A stretch of DNA of 64,000 bases from Gemmatimonadota bacterium (GTDB lineage: Bacteria > Gemmatimonadota > Gemmatimonadetes > Longimicrobiales > Gaopeijiaceae): positions 1-64,000 of the forward strand of contig SKKH01000100.1 in the NCBI GenBank assembly GCA_007121555.1. The letters are read 5' to 3'. The notes under the pieces were generated by a model that did not search any database, was not told the origin of the DNA, and saw only the letters and a list, made by a program, of their open reading frames with translations. Position 1 is the first letter of the stretch. Each line of letters begins with the position of its first letter. The position numbers and the translations under genes are program-made. Shown here one piece after another: positions 19,601-27,485 of this stretch.

Positions 19601-22576
19601 GATGGGCACCGCCGACAGCAGCGCCACGACCCTCTCTCCGCTCCCTTCCTCCAGCGCCAGCCCCACGAGCAGCACCATGACCCCCGCAGCCAGGGCGATG
19701 GCGGGAAGCATCTGCCCGGCAATGGACGGCAGGTCGCCGGCGGAGGTGCGCTCCGACCGGGAGGAGGGTGTCCACTCCAGGAGTTTTTTCCGAGAGACCC
19801 AGAGCCGCCAGAGCGTGCGGAGGACGGCATCGGCTGAGATCCATGCCTGGTGGGGCAGAAAGGTCAGGATCAGCGCGAACTGCTTGCACCCCGCCCAGGC
19901 GTCCCTGAGCAGGGCCGCGTAATAGGCCCGCTTGGACCTCTTCTCCGGGGGACGACGCAGGAGGCCCGGGAGTAGGCCGAGGATCCAGGGAGCTGCAAGG
20001 GCCCCAAGGCCGAGGAGCGTCCACCGGGCCGGGGACCCCGGGAGCACGGTCCAGCCTGCCACGAGAAAGACGACCAGGGCGATCTCCACGAGGCTCCGGC
20101 GGAGGTTGTCGACGATCTTCCACCGGGAGATGCGGGTCAGGGGATTCCTTTCCATGCCCTCGGCTCCCCGGACCCGGGAGGCGAGGCGGGGAAGGAGCTG
20201 CCAGTCCCCACGAATCCAGCGGTGTTTCCTTCGGGTGAAGCTCAGGTACCCGCCAGGATAGTCGTCGTAGACGGTCACGTCGGTGAGGAGCCCGGCACGG
20301 GCGTAGTTCCCTTCAATCAGGTCGTGGGAGAGGAGCGTGTTCTCAGGGAAGCGCCCCTCGGTGGCGGCGCGGAAGCTATCCACGTCGTAGATCCCCTTGC
20401 CTGTGAAGCTCCCCTCACCATAGAGGTCCTGGTAGAGGTCGGAGACCGCGGTGGTGTAGGGATCCACCCCTGGATCCGCCGCCTGCACCATCGCGAATCT
20501 CGAGCGAATGGCACTGGGCAGGGTGATTCCCACGCGGGGCTGGAGAACCCCGTACCCTCGCACCACCCTCTCGGCCTCGGGGTCGTAGACCGGTCGGTTC
20601 AGGGGGTGGGACAGGGCCCCTATCAAGCGCGGCGCCGCCTCCCGGGGCAGGACGGTGTCTGCGTCCAGGGTGATGACGTAGCGGACCTGCGTGAGGGGGC
20701 GTGTGTCTCCCACCTTGAGAGAGAAATTGGCCGGCTCGTCCCGGATGAAGCGGTTGAACTCCACCAGCTTACCCCGCTTCCGCTCCCAGCCCATCCACAC
20801 CCCTTCCGAAGGGTTCCAGAGGCGGGGACGGTGGAGGAGGAAGAAGGGTCCGGTGTCGCCATCGCCATAGAGGGTATTGAGGCGCTCGATCCCCTCCCGG
20901 GCGGCGTCCAGGATGGAGGCGTCATCGGGCAGGTGCTCCGAGCCGGCATCCACGAAGTCGGAGAGCATCCCGAAGTGAAGGGCTGGATCCCGGTTCGCCA
21001 GGAACTGGATCTCCAGGTGCTCCAGGGCCTGGTGCACATCGTCCGGGCTTTCAAGGAGCGTCGGGACCACCACTGCGGTCCTGAATTCTGCGGGGATCTC
21101 GCCCCCGCCAAGGAGATCCAGCGAGGGAAGAGAGCGAGGCGGGAGAAAGGTCGTGACGAGTTGGCTCATCGCCCGGACGGCAATGTCGTTGGCCGGGATC
21201 AGGGCCAGGAGGAAGATCAGAATCCCCCACCCACCCGACCCCGCTAGCCAGGGTATGAGCGCCAGGGCGAGGGCGGTCCCACCCAGCAGGCCGCTGCCCA
21301 GCACGATGTCGGGGTGCCGCAGGACCCAGCGATGGATTCGTTCCGGAAGCGAAGGACGGTACCCGAATTCGGCCTCCAGCCGACCACGGCCGTCGTCGAG
21401 GAGCCAGTATCCCACGTGGCTCTGCAGGGGCGGCTCCCCGTCCTCGAGGGCCTCGCGGGCCAGTCCCACGGCCCGAGCCGCTACCTCTGGCTCGGGGGCG
21501 CGACTCCGCCGGGCGATTCGCTCCACTACGTGCCGGTACCGGTCCCGGGTCTTGAAGGTCATCTGGTGGTGGGTTCCCGAGGGATCCAGGCGGAGCTCGG
21601 CCTCCATCCTGCTCTGTCCCTCCACGAAACTCTCCCAGTCCATCTGCCCCACTGTGCGGAGGCTGGTGATGCTGTTGGCCATGATGACCTGGGTGAGCGC
21701 CATCTGCTGCGTGGCCAGCACCGCCGCCTCTTCCGCGCCGAACCCTTCATCGACCACCCAACGCTCCAGCCGTTGGATGGCAGGGTTGGCGCCGCAACGA
21801 AGCCGGAGTTGCCGGAGGAACCGCGACACGAAGGTCGGGTTCAGGGCTGGAGGATCGAGCATGAACTCCTCGAGAGTCCGGGCCAGCCGGTCGTCGTTCC
21901 CTTCCATGACGGTCTCGATCCGATCCACCCACCCGTCAGCCCGGTCCATCTCGTCCAGGCGGGACATCGTGCGAAGTGCCATCCGCCGGACGCTCTCCAG
22001 GAGCGTGAGTCGGAGCATGGCCGGCAGGGCCCAGAGCTCTCCGATGCGGAGGGTGGCGTGCTCCTGGAAAGCTGCCGTGAGGAGTTCCAGGTTCTCCTGG
22101 TCCACCCGTCCCTCGGTGTGCGAGATGAGTACGATGCAGAGTTCGTAGACCCGGGGATATCCCGTCAGATTCCCACTGCGCGCCTCGGGGAGCTCGTCAT
22201 AGAAGCTGGGCGGGAGCCCTTCGAACGCCTCCCGGATGTGCTCTCGAAGGAGATACATGTTGTCCAGGAGCCATTCCGCGGCGGGACCCACGTCGATCTG
22301 CCGATCTGCAGCCTTGGAGACCCGGGCATGGGCCTGCCGCAGGATCTCCTCGTTGTTCCGGAGACGTCGCAGGAGGCGGGCCTCCTGCCAGAATCGTCGT
22401 CGGGAGGGGAGACCCCACTCCTGCTCCTGCCCCAGCGTCCGACCCCGCTCCACCAGGTGCTCGAGGCCCAGGAGCTCTCCACGGATGGGTCCCCCCAGGA
22501 GGTCTCCCGAACGAGAGGGAAGCCCAGGGATGCGGGCCGTGATCGAACCGAGGAGACGGTGGATGAATCGGCGCAT
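13661..22576 (-). CDS. ndvB: cyclic beta-1,2-glucan synthase (GT84 + glucoamylase-like + GH94)
   Basis: About 2970 aa; GT motifs [34 protein letters not shown]...[38 protein letters not shown]...[20 protein letters not shown]; C-terminal cellobiose-phosphorylase-like [65 protein letters not shown]...[11 protein letters not shown]. Confidence 0.92.
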   Translation of the reverse strand: [2971 protein letters not shown]

Positions 22577-22876
22577 GAAAACCGGGTATGGGAGGACCCC
22601 GATGCCGCAGTCTGGAATCGGCACCGGGGCAGCGGGCTGTGTCGGACGGAGTGCGCCGACTTCCGCCGGGAGGCCGACCGGACCGACGGCCAACCAATTG
22701 AAACCCTGAACGGGAGAGAAGGGTCAGGGCGCTCGGCTCTGGATCGTCCCCTGGGGTCTGTCCACCTTCCGCTCCCCATACCCCCCGCAGCTCTCGCTCG
22801 GACTCCTTCTGGAACCGTTCGGCTCATGGCGAGCGTGCGGTCTCGGTCGTCGGATGACCCCGGGTGGAACGAGGGC

Positions 22877-22920
22877 CTAGTGTGGTGAGTCAGAGATTCG
22901 GCGGCATTCGTGACCCGGCG
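22877..22920 (+). repeat. 44-bp dispersed repeat, left copy (inverted relative to 49886-49929)
   Basis: CTAGTGTGGTGAGTCAGAGATTCGGCGGCATTCGTGACCCGGCG; exact reverse complement found at 49886-49929. Confidence 0.9.
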
Positions 22921-23142
22921 CATCCGAGGTGGCTACGTTGCTCCGGATCGCAAGAGCGTTGCTATCGCTCACCATCGCGCCTTGCCACCCCGACGCGGCG
23001 GTCGCTCCTGTTCTTCAACAGCCTCCTAGCTTGCCCTCGAGATCTCCGGGACGCGATCTTTCGGTACCTCCTACCGCTGCGGACCGGCTTGGGGTGTGAT
23101 CCGTCTGAGACGGCACCTTCACCTTCCGATCCCCAGGCCCTC

Positions 23143-23871
23143 ATGTCAATGTCTCCGCCGCTCTCCGCCTCGGATCTCGTGGTTGAGATCCTCCCGCAGC
23201 CCGACGACAGCACCTGCGGGCCGACCTGCCTCCAGGCGCTCTATGGATACTACGGGCTCGATGTCTCCCTCCCGGCGCTGATCGACGAGGTGGCGGTTCT
23301 GGAGTCGGCCGGAACGCTGGCCGTGTACCTGGCGCAGGATGCGCTCCGCCGCGGCTTCGCAGCCACGATCTACACATACAATCTCACGGTCTTCGATCCT
23401 TCGTGGTTCGATCCTCCCGTGGTTGACCTGTCGGCTCGGCTCCGGGCTCAGGCGCTCGAGAAGAGCGATCCCAAGCTGCAGGTGGCCACGAAGGCCTATC
23501 TGGAGTTCCTCCAGCTCGGGGGAAAGATCACCTACGAGGAGTTGACGCCCGAATTGCTTCGAGGCTATCTGCGGAAGGGGCGACCGATCCTGACCGGGCT
23601 CTCGGCCACGTATCTCTATGGCTGTCCGCGAGAAACGGGTACAGAAAAACTGCACTACGACGATCTTCGAGGGGAGCCAACCGGTCATTTCGTGCTGCTG
23701 GCCGGCTATGATCCCGATGAGCGAGAGGTACTCCTGGCCGACCCTCTCCGCGATAACCCGCTGACCGGGTCCCAGCGTTACCGACTTCCGATCCAGCGGG
23801 TGCTCGGGGCGATCCTTCTGGGAGTTCTCACCTACGACGCGAACTTCCTGGTGATCGAGCCCCGAGAATGA
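23143..23871 (+). CDS. C39-like cysteine peptidase family protein
   Basis: LPQPDDSTCGPTCLQALYGYYGLDVSLPALIDEV...GHFVLLAGYDPDEREVLLADPL; Cys and His motifs of papain-like C39 fold. Confidence 0.8.
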   Translation: MSMSPPLSASDLVVEILPQPDDSTCGPTCLQALYGYYGLDVSLPALIDEVAVLESAGTLAVYLAQDALRRGFAATIYTYNLTVFDPSWFDPPVVDLSARLRAQALEKSDPKLQVATKAYLEFLQLGGKITYEELTPELLRGYLRKGRPILTGLSATYLYGCPRETGTEKLHYDDLRGEPTGHFVLLAGYDPDEREVLLADPLRDNPLTGSQRYRLPIQRVLGAILLGVLTYDANFLVIEPRE

Positions 23872-23911
23872 GCGGGCTACTTCCGGCTCCGGGCATGGGG
23901 CGGCGGTCCTG

Positions 23912-25453
23912 ATGATTCCCATCGTCGTCGTGGAGGCTCTCGAGCGTTGGCCCTTCGAGCTCGAAGGCGTCGAGGTGGTATCGGCGCGGGAGTACCTGAC
24001 CGAGCGGACGTACCAGGAGCTGCGGGGCGCGGCGGTCTACAACCTCTGTCGTCGGTACGGCTATCAGACCCTCGGATACTATGTGTCGCTCCTGGCCGAG
24101 GCCCGGGGACACCGGCCTCTCCCTTCGGTGGCCACCCTTCAGGCCCTCCACCTCTCTCCGGTCATGCGGAGCGTGTCCGACGAGCTGGACGAGATGATTC
24201 AGAACGCCCTCCGTCCCCTTCGCTCGGCTCACTTCGACCTTTCGATCTATTTCGGCAGGAATCTCACCCGGCGCTACGATCCCCTGGCCCGGGCCCTGTT
24301 CAACGAATTTCCGGCCCCGATGCTCCGAGCCCGATTCCGGCGCGATCCGGATCCCGAGGCGGAGAGCGGTTTCGGACCCTGGCGGGTTCAGACGCTTCGT
24401 CTCGTCGCCGGCTCCGACGTACCCGACTCCCATGTGCCCTTCGTGCTGGAGCAGGCGGGTCGGTTCTTCCGCCGGCGTGCGCCGGTGGTGGCCCGGGAGG
24501 CGAAGTGGAGCCTGGCGATCCTCTGGGATCCGGAGGACCCGTCGCCTCCCTCGGATGAACGAGCGATCCGGAAGTTCATCCGCGCCGCCTCCGAGCTGGG
24601 GATCCATGCCGAGATCCTGGCTCCCGAGGAGACCGGGCGAATCGTCGAATACGATGCCCTCTTTCTTCGAGAGACGACGGGGGTGAACCACCGCACCTAC
24701 CGGCTCGCGCGCCGCGCGGAGCACGAGGGGCTCGTGGTGGTCGACGACCCCGAGTCCATCGTCCGGTGCTCGAACAAGGTGTTCCAGGCCGAAGCGTTCC
24801 AGCGCCACCGGATTCCGGCACCCCGCACACTGGTCGTCCATCGGGGCAATGTCGATCGGATCGAAGGGGAGGTGGGATTTCCCTGCGTGCTGAAGCGCCC
24901 TGACGGAGCGTTCTCCCAGGGGGTGGTGAAGGCCGAGGACGCGGCCGGGCTCGAACGGGAGCTCCCTGCGCTTTTCACCCAGTCCGAGCTGCTGGTGGCA
25001 CAGGCGTGGACGCCCTCCACCTTCGACTGGCGCATCGGCGTCCTGGGCGGTGAGCCGCTCTACGCATGCCGATACCACATGGCGAAGGGGCACTGGCAGA
25101 TCATCCGCGCGCCCGTGGACTCCACTCCGGAAGGCGAGACGGCGAGTTCGGACACGTCGGGCGAAGCCGTGCCGGCGTCCGACGCCTCAGGCGGTGAACG
25201 CAGCTACGGCAGGGTGGAGACGATACCCATCGAGGAGGCCCCGGAGGCCGTGGTGCGCACAGCCGTGCGGGCCACTCGACTGATGGGGCTGGGGCTCTAC
25301 GGGGTCGACCTGAAGGAGGTGGAGGGTCGTGCGCTGGTCATCGAAGTGAACGACAACCCCAACATTGAATCCGGATACGAGGACAAGGTCCTGGGTGACG
25401 AGCTCTATCTGGCCGTGATGCGCCATTTCCTCCACCGCCTCGTGACGCTGTGA
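23912..25453 (+). CDS. RimK-like ATP-grasp ligase with N-terminal RLAN-type domain
   Basis: VEALERWPFELEGVEVVSAREYLTERTYQELRGAAVYNLCRRYGYQTLGYYVSLLAEARGHRPLPSVATLQ...NKVFQAEAFQRHRIPAPRTLVVHRG...VGFPCVLKRPDGAFSQGVVKAED...LGLYGVDLKEVEGRALVIEVNDNPNIESGYED. Confidence 0.88.
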   Translation: MIPIVVVEALERWPFELEGVEVVSAREYLTERTYQELRGAAVYNLCRRYGYQTLGYYVSLLAEARGHRPLPSVATLQALHLSPVMRSVSDELDEMIQNALRPLRSAHFDLSIYFGRNLTRRYDPLARALFNEFPAPMLRARFRRDPDPEAESGFGPWRVQTLRLVAGSDVPDSHVPFVLEQAGRFFRRRAPVVAREAKWSLAILWDPEDPSPPSDERAIRKFIRAASELGIHAEILAPEETGRIVEYDALFLRETTGVNHRTYRLARRAEHEGLVVVDDPESIVRCSNKVFQAEAFQRHRIPAPRTLVVHRGNVDRIEGEVGFPCVLKRPDGAFSQGVVKAEDAAGLERELPALFTQSELLVAQAWTPSTFDWRIGVLGGEPLYACRYHMAKGHWQIIRAPVDSTPEGETASSDTSGEAVPASDASGGERSYGRVETIPIEEAPEAVVRTAVRATRLMGLGLYGVDLKEVEGRALVIEVNDNPNIESGYEDKVLGDELYLAVMRHFLHRLVTL

Positions 25454-26757
25454 CGGATCCCACGCCGAATACGAAGCCGGAGGTGGGGGACCCCGGTCCC
25501 CTCGGCCTCTTCGAGGGTTTCGGGGTCGAGATCGAATGGATGATCGTCGATTCGGAGTCCCTCGACATCCGGCCCTCGGGCGATCTCCTCCTTGGCGAGG
25601 ATGGAGAGGTGGAGAGGGGTCCCATGGCCTGGTCCAACGAGCTCGTCCTCCATGTGATCGAGGCGAAGACGAACGGCCCCGCGCCGACCCTCTACGGACT
25701 CGCCGAGGTCTTCCACGCAGAGGTCATGGAGGCGGAGCGCCGGCTGGAGCCCCTCGGTTGTCGGCTCCTGTCAGGGGGGGCGCACCCCTGGATGGAGCCG
25801 GCGCGGGACACGCGAATCTGGCCTCACGAGTACACCGAGGTCTATCGAGCCTTCGACCGCATCTTCGGGGTGCAGGGCCATGGATGGTCGAACCTCCAGT
25901 CCACCCATCTCAACCTTCCCTTCTCGGGAGATGAGGAGTTCGCTGCCCTCCACCAGGCCATCCGGCTCATCCTCCCACTCGTACCCGCGCTTTCTGCGGC
26001 TTCACCCGTGTTGGATGGTGTGGTTCAACCGAACCTGGACGAGCGGATGGATCGCTACCGCACCAACGCGGCGCGGGTTCCCTCGGTGTCCGGAGGCGTG
26101 ATTCCGGACCGGAGCCTCTCCCGGCGTGCCTACGAGACGGAGGTCCTGGCCGGCCTCTACCGAGACCTGGCGCCCCACGATCCCGAGGGCACCCTTCGCC
26201 ATGAGTGGGTGAACGCGCGGGGGGCCATCCCACGCTTCGAGCGGGGTGCCATCGAGATCCGGGTCATCGATGCGCAGGAGTCGCCGGTCATGGATCTGGC
26301 CATCCTGAAGTTGGTGGTGGCGTTGATCCGGCGGATTACGGCCGCGGGATTCGCCTCTTCCGACCCAACTGGCCGCTCGCCACTCGATCGGGTGTCCACG
26401 GAGGTGCTGAGGGAGGTGCTCGCGGACACGGTTCGCGACGCCGAGCGGGCTTCGCTGAATGGGGTTCGCAGGCGCGAGGCGATGGCCCCCCTTCTCGACG
26501 TTCTACAGATGGCTGATCTGCATCCTCGGGACGCCGGCGCGTTCTGGGCTGCGGGAGCCGAGGTGACCGGCGAAGACTCCACTGAACTCCGGACACTTCT
26601 CGACCAGGGACCGCTGGCTCGCCGGATTGTGAGGGCGCTGGGAACGAAAGGGGGGCGTGAGCTTCGGCCCGGCGATGCACCGGGGGAGGCCGTCCTCAGG
26701 AGCACGTGGAGAGGCGTGGGCGAAGCGCTGAGGGAGAACCGGCCGTTCGCACCGTGA
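25450..26757 (+). CDS. glutamate-cysteine ligase family protein (GCS2-type)
   Basis: LFEGFGVEIEWMIVDSESLDIRP...SNELVLHVIEAKTNGPAPTL...GGAHPWMEPARDTRIWPHEYTEVYRAFDRIFGVQGHGWSNLQSTHLNLPFSGDEEFAALHQAIRLILP; GTGA overlap with upstream stop. Confidence 0.85.
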   Translation: MTDPTPNTKPEVGDPGPLGLFEGFGVEIEWMIVDSESLDIRPSGDLLLGEDGEVERGPMAWSNELVLHVIEAKTNGPAPTLYGLAEVFHAEVMEAERRLEPLGCRLLSGGAHPWMEPARDTRIWPHEYTEVYRAFDRIFGVQGHGWSNLQSTHLNLPFSGDEEFAALHQAIRLILPLVPALSAASPVLDGVVQPNLDERMDRYRTNAARVPSVSGGVIPDRSLSRRAYETEVLAGLYRDLAPHDPEGTLRHEWVNARGAIPRFERGAIEIRVIDAQESPVMDLAILKLVVALIRRITAAGFASSDPTGRSPLDRVSTEVLREVLADTVRDAERASLNGVRRREAMAPLLDVLQMADLHPRDAGAFWAAGAEVTGEDSTELRTLLDQGPLARRIVRALGTKGGRELRPGDAPGEAVLRSTWRGVGEALRENRPFAP

Positions 26758-26767
26758 TGCGCGCTCC

Positions 26768-27478
26768 ATGACCTCGGCGCTGGTGGTGAGCTGCGAGCAC
26801 GGGGGGAACCACCTCCCTGCAGGATTCCCGAGGCCTGTGGAACTCCTTCGAGCGCTGGCCACCCATCGGGGGTGGGATCCAGGCGCCCTTCCACTCGCAC
26901 GTCTCCTGGCCTCTCGGCTCCGGGCTCCACTTCGATTCTCCTCCATGTCGCGGCTCGTGGTCGACCCGAACCGGTCCGAGGGACATGAAGAGCTCTTCTC
27001 GCAGTGGTCTCAAACGCTCCCCCTTCCCGAGCGTCGCCGGCTGGTGACTCACTACCATCGGAGTCATCGGCTTCGGGTTCGCAGGGCGGTCGAGGCGGCG
27101 TCGAATGAGGGACGGCGGCCGGTGGTGCATCTCGCGGTGCATACCTTCACACCCGTGCTGGACGGTGTCGAGCGCGAGGTGGACGTGGGAATCCTCTTCG
27201 ATCCGACGAGGGAGTTCGAAAGCAGGATCGCCCACGTGTGGCGAGCCGCGATCAGGACGAGGTGCCCTGAACTCAGGGTGTGCTTCAACGAGCCGTATGA
27301 TGGCCGTTCCGACGGCCTCACCTCTGCACTGCGTACGACCTTCGACGCGGAGGGAGGGCTGGAGTATGCCGGAATCGAACTCGAATTGAATCAGGCGCTG
27401 ATCGAGTCGGAGGGACGATTCCCCGACCCACTCGCCGCCGCGCTTGCGGACACCCTGAAACAGGTCCTGGGGGGATGA
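26768..27478 (+). CDS. N-formylglutamate amidohydrolase-like protein
   Basis: SALVVSCEHGGNHLPAGF...HRGWDPGALPLARLLASRLRAPLRFSSMSRLVVDPNRSEGHEELFS...HLAVHTFTPVLDGVEREVDVGILFDPTREFE...GLTSALRTTF...YAGIELELNQALI. Confidence 0.85.
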   Translation: MTSALVVSCEHGGNHLPAGFPRPVELLRALATHRGWDPGALPLARLLASRLRAPLRFSSMSRLVVDPNRSEGHEELFSQWSQTLPLPERRRLVTHYHRSHRLRVRRAVEAASNEGRRPVVHLAVHTFTPVLDGVEREVDVGILFDPTREFESRIAHVWRAAIRTRCPELRVCFNEPYDGRSDGLTSALRTTFDAEGGLEYAGIELELNQALIESEGRFPDPLAAALADTLKQVLGG

Positions 27479-27485
27479 TGTACCG

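Noticed and set aside
17213-19837. 874-aa plus-strand ORF opposite ndvB
   Set aside because: Antisense ORF; protein is low-complexity and unlike known families.
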